From Haliclystus octoradiatus (Eukaryota; Cnidaria; Staurozoa; Stauromedusae; Haliclystidae), in contig OU744449.1 of NCBI GenBank assembly GCA_916610825.1, forward strand, positions 16,643,354-16,707,353: a stretch of DNA of 64,000 nucleotides, in the 5' to 3' direction. The first letter of the stretch is position 1. Each line of letters starts with the position of its first letter. Positions 1 through 11,035 of this stretch are shown here, one piece after another. Below the pieces are notes generated by a model. The model made no database searches, was not told the DNA's origin, and was given only the letters and a program-made list of their open reading frames with translations. A program made the position numbers and the translations under genes.

Positions 1-14
1 TTTGGCCTTTTTGT

Positions 15-28
15 ATTCCCAAGGGAAT
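15..28. promoter_or_regulatory. Dyad ATTCCCAAGGGAAT (example of the monomer palindrome)
   Basis: This is the first of many copies, about one per canonical monomer. Arms ATTCCC and GGGAAT are perfect inverted repeats around an AA spacer. In GAATTCCC variants the arms extend to 7 bp. The string fits the published consensus for EBF/COE (Collier/Olf/EBF) dimer sites, ATTCCCNNGGGAAT. The match is seen in the sequence; binding is inference, and chance is possible since one founder monomer would seed all copies. Confidence 0.4.
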
Positions 29-271
29 TAGGCATTGTTTTTGGTCTTTTTGTATTCCCAAGGGAATTAGGCATTGTTTTTTGTCTTTTTGAATTCCCAA
101 GGGAATTAGGCATTGGTTTTGGTCTTTTTGTATTCCCAAGGGAATTAGGCATTGTTTTTGGTCATTTTGAATTCCCAAGGGAATTAGGCATTGTTTTTGA
201 TCATTTTGAATTCTTAAGGGAATTAGGCATTGTTTTTGGCCTTTTTGAATTCCCAAGGCAATTATGCATTG

Positions 272-311
272 TTTTTTTGAAATTTTAAATTCCCAAGGGT
301 TTCAGGCATTG
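272..311 (+). repeat. 40-bp A-rich variant monomer (example)
   Basis: Measured from the base after one GCATTG to the end of the next GCATTG, this unit is 40 bp. It has T7-GAAATTTTAAATTCCC in place of the usual T5-GGTC-T5 block. About 70 copies occur through the window, nearly always preceded by a unit containing CAATTATGCATTG and followed by one starting CTTTTGGTCATTTT. Pairs are commonly spaced 352 bp (eight 39-bp units plus this one) or about 624 bp, so it is the best landmark for the short higher-order repeat. Confidence 0.85.
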
Positions 312-636
312 CTTTTGGTCATTTTGAATTCCCAAGGAAATTAGGCATTGTTTTTGGTCTTTTTGAATTCCAAAGGGATTTAGGCATTGTTTTTGGTCTT
401 TTTGTATTCCCAAGGGAATTAGGCATTGTTTTTTGTCTTTTTGAATTCCCAAGGGAATTAGGCATTGGTTTTGGTCTTTTTGTATTCCCAAGGGAATTAA
501 GCATTGTTTTTGGTCATTTTGAATTCCCAAGGGAATTAGGCATTGTTTTTGATCATTTTGAATTCTTAAGGGAATTAGGCATTGTTTTTGGCCTTTTTGA
601 ATTCCCAAGGCAATTATGCATTGTTTTTTTGAAATT
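285..636 (+). repeat. 352-bp nine-monomer higher-order unit (example)
   Basis: The block between successive 40-bp landmark units at about 271 and 623 is 352 bp, that is eight 39-bp units plus one of 40 bp. The same nine-unit order recurs between landmarks near 4,056/4,408, 6,272/6,624, 8,068/8,420, 9,903/10,255, 21,957/22,309, 30,966/31,318, 35,499/35,851 and 52,753/53,105. This is the smallest repeated order above the monomer that I could recognise. Confidence 0.7.
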
Positions 637-824
637 TTAAATTCCCAAGGGATTCAGGCATTGCTTTTGGTCATTTTGAATTCCCAAGGAAATTAGGCAT
701 TGTTTTTGGTCTTTTTGAATTCCAAAGGGATTTAGGCATTGTTTTTGGTCTTTTTGTATTCCCAAGGGAATTAGGCATTGTTTTTGGTCTTTTTGTATTC
801 CCAAGGGAATTAGGCATTGTTTTG

Positions 825-850
825 GGTCTTTTTGTATGGTCTTTTTGTAT
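825..850 (+). repeat. 13-bp internal duplication making a 52-bp monomer (example)
   Basis: GGTCTTTTTGTAT is directly repeated at 825-837 and 838-850, turning a 39-bp unit into a 52-bp unit. The same duplication recurs at dozens of places, usually at equivalent positions of the larger repeats. It therefore arose once or a few times and was spread by amplification. The retrotransposon is inserted inside a unit of this class. Confidence 0.85.
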
Positions 851-2886
851 TCCCAAGGGAATTAGGCATTATTTTTGGTCATTTTGAATTCTAAAGGGAT
901 TTAGGTATTGTTTTTTGTCTTTTTGTATTCTCAAGGGAATTACGCATTGTTTTTGGTCTTTTTGCATTCCCAAGGGAATTAGGCATTGTTTTTGGTCTTT
1001 TTGTATGGTCTTTTTGTATTCCCAAGGGAATTAGGCATTGTTTTTGGTCTTTTTGTATTCCCAAGGGAATTAGGCATAGTTTTTGGTCTTTTTGTATTCT
1101 CAAGGGAATTAGGCATTGTTTTTTGTGTTTTTGAATTCCCAAGGGAATTAGGCATTGGTTTTGGTATTTTTGTATTCCCAAGGGAATTAGGCATTGTTTT
1201 TGGTCATTTTGAATTCTCAAGAGATTTAGGCATTGTTTTTGGTCTTTTTGTATTCCCAATGTAATTAGGCAATGTTTTTGGTCTTTTTGTATTCCCAAGG
1301 GAATTAGGCATTGTTTTTGGTCTTTTAGTATTCCCAAGGGAATTAGGCATTGTTTTTGGTCATTTTGAATTCTCAAGGGATTTAGGCATTGTTTTTTGTC
1401 TTTTTGTATGGTCTTTTTGTATTCCCAAGGGAATTAGGCATTGTTTTTGGTCATTTTGAATTCTCAAGAGATTTAGGCATTGTTTTTGGTCTTTTTGTAT
1501 TCCCAAGGTAATTAGGCAATGTTTTTGGTCTTTTTGTATTCCCAAGAGAATTAGGCATTGTTTTTGGTCTTTTTGTATTCCCAAGGAAATTAGGCATTGT
1601 TTTTGGTCTTTTTGAATTCCAAAGGGATTTAGGCATTGTTTTTGGTCTTTTTGTATGGTCTTTTTGTATTCCCAAGGGAATTAGGCATTGTTTTTGGTCT
1701 TTCTGAATTCCCAAGGGATATAGGCATTGTTTTTGGTCATTTTGAATTCCCAAGGGAATTAGGCATTGTTTTTGATCATTTTGAATTCTTAAGGGAATTA
1801 GGCATTGTTTTTGGTCTTTTTAATTCCCAAGAGAATTAGGCATTGTTTTTGGCCTTTTTGAATTCCCGAGGGAATTAGGCATTGTTTTTGATCTTTTTGT
1901 ATTCCAAAGGAAATTAGGCATTGTTTTTGGTCTTTTTCAATTCCCAAGGGAATTAGGCATTGTTTTTGGCCTTTTTGTATTCCAAAGGGAATTAAGCATT
2001 GTTTTTGGTCTTTTTGTATTCCCATGAGAATTAGGCATCGTTTTTGGTCTTTTTGTATTCCCAAGGGAATTAGGCATTGTTTTTGGCCTTTTTGTATTCC
2101 CAAGGGAATTAGGCATTGTTTTTGGTCATTTTGAATTCTCAAGGGATTTAGGCATTGTTTTTGGTCTTTTTGTATTCCCAAGGTAATTAGGCAATGTTTT
2201 TGGTCTTTTTGTATTCCCAAGGGAATTAGGCATTGTTTTTGGTCTTTTTGCATTCCCAAGGGAATTAGGCATTGTTTTTGGTCTTTTTGTATGGTCTTTT
2301 TGTATTCCCAAGGGAATTAGGCATTATTTTTGGTCATTTTGAATTCTAAAGGGATTTAGGTATTGTTTTTTATTATTTTGAATTCTAAAGGGAATTAGGC
2401 ATTGTTTTTGGTCTTTTTGAATTCGTAAGGGAAATAGGCATTGTTTTTGGTCTTTTTGTATTCCCAAGGGAATTAGGCATTGTTTTTGGTCATTTTGAAT
2501 TCTCAAGGGATTTAGGCATTGTTTTTTGTCTTTTTGTATGGTCTTTTTGTACTCCCAAGGGAATTAGGCATTGTTTTTGGTCTTTCTGAATTCCCAAGGG
2601 ATATAGGCATTGTTTTTGGTCATTTTGAATTCCCAAGGGAATTAGGCATTGTTTTTGATCATTTTGAATTCTTAAGGGAATTAGGCATTGTTTTTGGCCT
2701 TTTTGAATTCCCAAGGCAATTATGCATTGTTTTTTTGAAATTTTAAATTCCCAAGGGATTCAGGCATTGCTTTTGGTCATTTTGAATTCCCAAGGAAATT
2801 AGGCATTGTTTTTGGTCTTTTTGAATTCCAAAGGGATTTAGGCATTGTTTTTGGTCTTTTTGTATTCCAAAGGGAATTAGGCATTG

Positions 2887-2924
2887 TTTTTGGTCTTTTT
2901 AATTCCCAAGAGAATTAGGCATTG
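2887..2924 (+). repeat. 38-bp variant monomer (example)
   Basis: The unit lacks one base in the second T block (GGTCTTTTTAATTCCCAAG with no G before AATT) and has AAGAGAATTAG in place of AAGGGAATTAG. It recurs throughout, typically two to three units after a GTATTCCAAAGGGAATTAG unit. Together with the 40- and 52-bp classes it shifts the frame, which is why no satellite frame stays open for long. Confidence 0.8.
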
Positions 2925-5900
2925 TTTTTGGCCTTTTTGAATTCCCAAGGGAATTAGGCATTGTTTTTGATCTTTTTGTATTCCAAAGGAAATTAGGCAT
3001 TGTTTCTGGTCTTTTTTAATTCCCAAGGGAATTAGGCATTGTTTTTGGCCTTTTTGTATTCCAAAGGGAATTAAGCATTGTTTTTGGTCTTTTTGTATTC
3101 CCAAGGGAATTAGGCATCGTTTTTGGTTTTTTTGTATTCCCAAGGGAATTAGGCATTGTTTTTTGTCTTTTTGAATTCCCAAGGGAATTAGGCATTGGTT
3201 TTGGTCTTTTTGTATTCCCAAGGGAATTAGGCATTGTTTTTGGTCATTTTGAATTCCCAAGGGAATTAGGCATTGTTTTTGATCATTTTGAATTCTTAAG
3301 GGAATTAGGCATTGTTTTTGGTCATTTTGAATTCCCAAGGGAATTAGGCATTGTTTTTGATCATTTTGAATTCTTAAGGGAATTAGGCATTGTTTTTGGC
3401 CTTTTTGAATTCCCAAGGCAATTATGCATTGTTTTTTTGAAATTTTAAATTCCCAAGGGATTCAGGCATTGCTTTTGGTCATTTTGAATTCCCAAGGAAA
3501 TTAGGCATTGTTTTTGGTCTTTTTGAATTCCAAAGGGATTTAGGCATTGTTTTTGGTCTTTTTGTATTCCAAAGGGAATTAGGCATTGTTTTTGGTCTTT
3601 TTAATTCCCAAGAGAATTAGGCATTGTTTTTGGCCTTTTTGAATTCCCAAGGGAATTAGGCATTGTTTTTGATCTTTTTGTATTCCAAAGGAAATTAGGC
3701 ATTGTTTCTGGTCTTTTTTAATTCCCAAGGGAATTAGGCATTGTTTTTGGCCTTTTTGTATTCCAAAGGGAATTAAGCATTGTTTTTGGTCTTTTTGTAT
3801 TCCCAAGGGAATTAGGCATCGTTTTTGGTTTTTTTGTATTCCCAAGGGAATTAGGCATTGTTTTTTGTCTTTTTGAATTCCCAAGGGAATTAGGCATTGG
3901 TTTTGGTCTTTTTGTATTCCCAAGGGAATTAGGCATTGTTTTTGGTCATTTTGAATTCCCAAGGGAATTAGGCATTGTTTTTGATCATTTTGAATTCTTA
4001 AGGGAATTAGGCATTGTTTTTGGCCTTTTTGAATTCCCAAGGCAATTATGCATTGTTTTTTTGAAATTTTAAATTCCCAAGGGATTCAGGCATTGCTTTT
4101 GGTCATTTTGAATTCCCAAGGGAATTAGGCATTGTTTTTGGTCTTTTTGAATTCCAAAGGGATTTAGGCATTGTTTTTGGTCTTTTTGTATTCCCAAGGG
4201 AATTAGGCATTGTTTTTTGTCTTTTTGAATTCCCAAGGGAATTAGGCATTGGTTTTGGTCTTTTTGTATTCCCAAGGGAATTAAGCATTGTTTTTGGTCA
4301 TTTTGAATTCCCAAGGGAATTAGGCATTGTTTTTGATCATTTTGAATTCTTAAGGGAATTAGGCATTGTTTTTGGCCTTTTTGAATTCCCAAGGCAATTA
4401 TGCATTGTTTTTTTGAAATTTTAAATTCCCAAGGGATTCAGGCATTGCTTTTGGTCATTTTGAATTCCCAAGGAAATTAGGCATTGTTTTTGGTCTTTTT
4501 GAATTCCAAAGGGATTTAGGCATTGTTTTTGGTCTTTTTGTATTCCCAAGGGAATTAGGCATTGTTTTTGGTCTTTTTGTATTCCCAAGGGAATTAGGCA
4601 TTGTTTTTGGTCTTTTTGTATGGTCTTTTTGTATTCCCAAGGGAATTAGGCATTATTTTTGGTCATTTTGAATTCTAAAGGGATTTAGGTATTGTTTTTT
4701 GTCTTTTTGTATTCTCAAGGGAATTACGCATTGTTTTTGGTCTTTTTGCATTCCCAAGGGAATTAGGCATTGTTTTTGGTCTTTTTGTATGGTCTTTTTG
4801 TATTCCCAAGGGAATTAGGCATTGTTTTTGGTCTTTTTGTATTCCCAAGGGAATTAGGCATCGTTTTTGGTCTTTTTGTATTCTCAAGGGAATTAGGCAT
4901 TGTTTTTTGTGTTTTTGAATTCCCAAGGGAATTAGGCATTGGTTTTGGTATTTTTGTATTCCCAAGGGAATTAGGCATTGTTTTTGGTCATTTTGAATTC
5001 TCAAGAGATTTAGGCATTGTTTTTGGTCTTTTTGTATTCCCAATGTAATTAGGCAATGTTTTTGGTCTTTTTGTATTCCCAAGGGAATTAGGCATTGTTT
5101 TTGGTCTTTTTGTATTCCCAAGGGAATTAGGCATTGTTTTTGGTCATTTTGAATTCTCAAGGGATTTAGGCATTGTTTTTTGTCTTTTTGTATGGTCTTT
5201 TTGTATTCCCAAGGGAATTAGGCATTGTTTTTGGTCTTTCTGAATTCCCAAGGGATATAGGCATTGTTTTTGGTCATTTTGAATTCCCAAGGGAATTAGG
5301 CATTGTTTTTGATCATTTTGAATTCTTAAGGGAATTAGGCATTGTTTTTGGTCTTTTTAATTCCCAAGAGAATTAGGCATTGTTTTTGGCCTTTTTGAAT
5401 TCCCGAGGGAATTAGGCATTGTTCTTGATCATTTTGAATTCTTAAGGGAATTAGGCATTGTTTTTGGCCTTTTTGAATTCCCAAGGCAATTATGCATTGT
5501 TTTTTTGAAATTTTAAATTCCCAAGGGATTCAGGCATTGCTTTTGGTCATTTTGAATTCCCAAGGAAATTAGGCATTGTTTTTGGTCTTTTTGAATTCCA
5601 AAGGGATTTAGGCATTGTTTTTGATCATTTTGAATTCTTAAGGGAATTAGGCATTGTTTTTGGCCTTTTTGAATTCCCAAGGCAATTATGCATTGTTTTT
5701 TTGAAATTTTAAATTCCCAAGGTAATTAGGCAATGTTTTTGGTCTTTTTGTATTCCCAAGGGAATTAGGCATTGTTTTTGGTCTTTTTGCATTCCCAAGG
5801 GAATTATGCATTGTTTTTGGTCTTTTTGTATGGTCTTTTTGTATTCCCAAGGGAATTAGGCATTATTTTTGGTCATTTTGAATTCTAAAGGGATTTAGGT

Positions 5901-7439
5901 ATTGTTTTTTATTATTTTGAATTCTAAAGGGAATTAGGCATTGTTTTTGGTCTTTTTGAATTCGTAAGGGAAATAGGCATTGTTTTTGGTCTTTTTGTAT
6001 TCCCAAGAGAATTAGGCATTGTTTTTGGTCATTTTGAATTCTCAAGGGATTTAGGCATTGTTTTTTGTCTTTTTGTATGGTCTTTTTGTATTCCCAAGGG
6101 AATTAGGCATTGTTTTTGGTCTTTCTGAATTCCCAAGGGATATAGGCATTGTTTTTGGTCATTTTGAATTCCCAAGGGAATTAGGCATTGTTTTTGATCA
6201 TTTTGAATTCTTAAGGGAATTAGGCATTGTTTTTGGCCTTTTTGAATTCCCAAGGCAATTATGCATTGTTTTTTTGAAATTTTAAATTCCCAAGGGATTC
6301 AGGCATTGCTTTTGGTCATTTTGAATTCCCAAGGAAATTAGGCATTGTTTTTGGTCTTTTTGAATTCCAAAGGGATTTAGGCATTGTTTTTGGTCTTTTT
6401 GTATTCCCAAGGGAATTAGGCATTGTTTTTTGTCTTTTTGAATTCCCAAGGGAATTAGGCATTGGTTTTGGTCTTTTTGTATTCCCAAGGGAATTAAGCA
6501 TTGTTTTTGGTCATTTTGAATTCCCAAGGGAATTAGGCATTGTTTTTGATCATTTTGAATTCTTAAGGGAATTAGGCATTGTTTTTGGCCTTTTTGAATT
6601 CCCAAGGCAATTATGCATTGTTTTTTTGAAATTTTAAATTCCCAAGAAATTCAGGCATTGCTTTTGGTCATTTTGAATTCCCAAGGAAATTAGGCATTGT
6701 TTTTGGTCTTTTTGAATTCCAAAGGGATTTAGGCATTGTTTTTGGTCTTTTTGTATTCCCAAGGGAATTAGGCATTGTTTTTGGTCTTTTTGTATTCCCA
6801 AGGGAATTAGGCATTGTTTTTGGTCTTTTTGTATGGTCTTTTTGTATTCCCAAGGGAATTAGGCATTATTTTTGGTCATTTTGAATTCTAAAGGGATTTA
6901 GGTATTGTTTTTTGTCTTTTTGTATTCCCAAGGGAATTAGGCATTGTTTTTGGTCTTTTTGCATTCCCAAGGGAATTAGGCATTGTTTTTGGTCTTTTTG
7001 TATGGTCTTTTTGTATTCCCAAGGGAATTAGGCATTATTTTTGGTCATTTTGAATTCTAAAGGGATTTAGGTATTGTTTTTTAATATTTTGAATTCTAAA
7101 GGGAATTAGGCATTGTTTTTGGTCTTTTTGAATTCGTAAGGGAAATAGGCATTGTTTTTGGTCTTTTTGTATTCCCAAGGGAATTAGGCATTGTTTTTGG
7201 TCATTTTGAATTCTCAAGGGATTTAGACATTGTTTTTTGTCTTTTTGTATGGTCTTTTTGTATTCCCAAGGGAATTAGGCATTGTTTTTGGTCTTTCTGA
7301 ATTCCCAAGGGATATAGGCATTGTTTTTGGTCATTTTGAATTCCCAAGGGAATTAGGCATTGTTTTTGATCATTTTGGATTCTTAAGGGAATTAGGCATT
7401 GTTTTTGGCCTTTTTGAATTCCCAAGGCAATTATGCATT

Positions 7440-10400
7440 GTTTTTTTGAAATTTTAAATTCCCAAGGGATTCAGGCATTGCTTTTGGTCATTTTGAATTC
7501 CCAAGGAAATTAGGCATTGTTTTTGGTCTTTTTGAATTCCAAAGGGATTTAGGCATTGTTTTTGGTCTTTTTGTATTCCAAAGGGAATTAGGCATTGTTT
7601 TTGGTCTTTTTAATTCCCAAGAGAATTAGGCATTGTTTTTGGCCTTTTTGAATTCCCAAGGGAATTAGGCATTGTTTTTGATCTTTTTGTATTCCAAAGG
7701 AAATTAGGCATTGTTTCTGGTCTTTTTTAATTCCCAAGGGAATTAGGCATTGTTTTTGGCCTTTTTGTATTCCAAAGGGAATTAAGCATTGTTTTTGGTC
7801 TTTTTGTATTCCCAAGGGAATTAGGCATCGTTTTTGGTCTTTTTGTATTCCCAAGGGAATTAGGCATTGTTTTTTGTCTTTTTGAATTCCCAAGGGAATT
7901 AGGCATTGGTTTTGGTCTTTTTGTATTCCCAAGGGAATTAGGCATTGTTTTTGGTCATTTTGAATTCCCAAGGGAATTAGGCATTGTTTTTGATCATTTT
8001 GAATTCTTAAGGGAATTAGGCATTGTTTTTGGCCTTTTTGAATTCCCAAGGCAATCATGCATTGTTTTTTTGAAATTTTAAATTCCCAAGGGATTCAGGC
8101 ATTGCTTTTGGTCATTTTGAATTCCCAAGGAAATTAGGCATTGTTTTTGGTCTTTTTGAATTCCAAAGGGATTTAGGCATTGTTTTTGGTCTTTTTGTAT
8201 TCCCAAGGGAATTAGGCATTGTTTTTTGTCTTTTTGAATTCCCAAGGGAATTAGGCATTGGTTTTGGTCTTTTTGTATTCCCAAGGGAATTAAGCATTGT
8301 TTTTGGTCATTTTGAATTCCCAAGGGAATTAGGCATTGTTTTTGATCATTTTGAATTCTTAAGGGAATTAGGCATTGTTTTTGGCCTTTTTGAATTCCCA
8401 AGGCAATTATGCATTGTTTTTTTGAAATTTTAAATTCCCAAGGGATTCAGGCATTGCTTTTGGTCATTTTGAATTCCCAAGGAAATTAGGCATTGTTTTT
8501 GGTCTTTTTGAATTCCAAAGGGATTTAGGCATTGTTTTTGGTCTTTTTGTATTCCCAAGGGAATTAGGCATTGTTTTTGGTCTTTTTGTATTCCCAAGGG
8601 AATTAGGCATTGTTTTTGGTCTTTTTGTATGGTCTTTTTGTATTCCCAAGGGAATTAGGCATTATTTTTGGTCATTTTGAATTCTAAAGGGATTTAGGTA
8701 TTGTTTTTTGTCTTTTTGTATTCTCAAGGGAATTAGGCATCGTTTTTGGTCTTTTTGCATTCCCAAGGGAATTAGGCATTGTTTTTGGTCTTTTTGTATG
8801 GTCTTTTTGTATTCCCAAGGGAATTAGGCATTGTTTTTGGTCTTTTTGTATTCCCAAGGGAATTAGGCATCGTTTTTGGTCTTTTTGTATTCTCAAGGGA
8901 ATTAGGCATTGTTTTTTGTGTTTTTGAATTCCCAAGGGAATTAGGCATTGGTTTTGGTATTTTTGTATTCCCAAGGGAATTACGCATTGTTTTTGGTCAT
9001 TTTGAATTCTCAAGAGATTTAGGCATTGTTTTTGGTCTTTTTGTATTCCCAATGTAATTAGGCAATGTTTTTGGTCTTTTTGTATTCCCAAGGGAATTAG
9101 GCATTGTTTTTGGTCTTTTTGTATTCCCAAGGGAATTAGGCATTGTTTTTGGTCATTTTGAATTCTCAAGGGATTTAGGCATTGTTTTTTGTCTTTTTGT
9201 ATGGTCTTTTTGTATTCCCAAGGGAATTAGGCATTGTTTTTGGCCTTTTTGTATTCCAAAGGGAATTATGCATTGTTTTTTTGAAATTTTAAATTCCCAA
9301 GGGATTCAGGCATTGCTTTTGGTCATTTTGAATTCCCAAGGAAATTAGGCATTGTTTTTGGTCTTTTTGAATTCCAAAGGGATTTAGGCATTGTTTTTGG
9401 TCTTTTTGTATTCCAAAGGGAATTAGGCATTGTTTTTGGTCTTTTTAATTCCCAAGAGAATTAGGCATTGTTTTTGGCCTTTTTGAATTCCCAAGGGAAT
9501 TAGGCATTGTTTTTGATCTTTTTGTATTCCAAAGGAAATTAGGCATTGTTTCTGGTCTTTTTTAATTCCCAAGGGAATTAGGCATTGTTTTTGGCCTTTT
9601 TGTATTCCAAAGGGAATTAAGCATTGTTTTTGGTCTTTTTGTATTCCCAAGGGAATTAGGCATCGTTTTTGGTCTTTTTGTATTCCCAAGGGAATTAGGC
9701 ATTGTTTTTTGTCTTTTTGAATTCCCAAGGGAATTAGGCATTGGTTTTGGTCTTTTTGTATTCCCAAGGGAATTAGGCATTGTTTTTGGTCATTTTGAAT
9801 TCCCAAGGGAATTAGGCATTGTTTTTGATCATTTTGAATTCTTAAGGGAATTAGGCATTGTTTTTGGCCTTTTTGAATTCCCAAGGCAATCATGCATTGT
9901 TTTTTTGAAATTTTAAATTCCCAAGGGATTCAGGCATTGCTTTTGGTCATTTTGAATTCCCAAGGAAATTAGGCATTGTTTTTGGTCTTTTTGAATTCCA
10001 AAGGGATTTAGGCATTGTTTTTGGTCTTTTTGTATTCCCAAGGGAATTAGGCATTGTTTTTTGTCTTTTTGAATTCCCAAGGGAATTAGGCATTGGTTTT
10101 GGTCTTTTTGTATTCCCAAGGGAATTAAGCATTGTTTTTGGTCATTTTGAATTCCCAAGGGAATTAGGCATTGTTTTTGATCATTTTGAATTCTTAAGGG
10201 AATTAGGCATTGTTTTTGGCCTTTTTGAATTCCCAAGGCAATTATGCATTGTTTTTTTGAAATTTTAAATTCCCAAGGGATTCAGGCATTGCTTTTGGTC
10301 ATTTTGAATTCCCAAGGAAATTAGGCATTGTTTTTGGTCTTTTTGAATTCCAAAGGGATTTAGGCATTGTTTTTGGTCTTTTTGTATTCCCAAGGGAATT

Positions 10401-11035
10401 AGGCATTGTTTTTGGTCTTTTTGTATTCCCAAGGGAATTAGGCATTGTTTTTGGTCTTTTTGTATGGTCTTTTTGTATTCCCAAGGGAATTAGGCATTAT
10501 TTTTGGTCATTTTGAATTCTAAAGGGATTTAGGTATTGTTTTTTGTCTTTTTGTATTCTCAAGGGAATTAGGCATCGTTTTTGGTCTTTTTGCATTCCCA
10601 AGGGAATTAGGCATTGTTTTTGGTCTTTTTGTATGGTCTTTTTGTATTCCCAAGGGAATTAGGCATTGTTTTTGGTCTTTTTGTATTCCCAAGGGAATTA
10701 GGCATCGTTTTTGGTCTTTTTGTATTCCCAAGGGAATTAGGCATTGTTTTTTGTGTTTTTGAATTCCCAAGGGAATTAGGCATTGGTTTTGGTATTTTTG
10801 TATTCCCAAGGGAATTAGGCATTGTTTTTGGTCATTTTGAATTCTCAAGAGATTTAGGCATTGTTTTTGGTCTTTTTGTATTCCCAATGTAATTAGGCAA
10901 TGTTTTTGGTCTTTTTGTATTCCCAAGGGAATTAGGCATTGTTTTTGGTCTTTTTGTATTCCCAAGGGAATTAGGCATTGTTTTTGGTCATTTTGAATTC
11001 TCAAGGGAATTAGGCATTGTTTTTTGTCTTTTTGA
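7440..11035 (+). repeat. Tandem duplication, 1,835-bp period
   Basis: About 7,440-9,200 and 9,275-11,035 match with a constant offset of 1,835. A private base change, GGCAATCATGCATTG near 8,050, recurs at the expected place near 9,885 and I saw it nowhere else. Two copies lie directly in tandem. Confidence 0.7.

Larger units (their letters stand above)
1..6290 (+). repeat. Duplicated block, offset about 3,784 bp
   Basis: Positions 1 to about 1,380 match about 3,785 to 5,164 at a constant offset of 3,784. After an indel of about 247 bp the match continues to about 2,750 at an offset of 3,537-3,539, ending near 6,290. Shared rare variants include units with GAATTACGCATTG and AATGTAATTAGGCAATG in the same order. 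End coordinates are approximate, read by eye. Confidence 0.65.
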
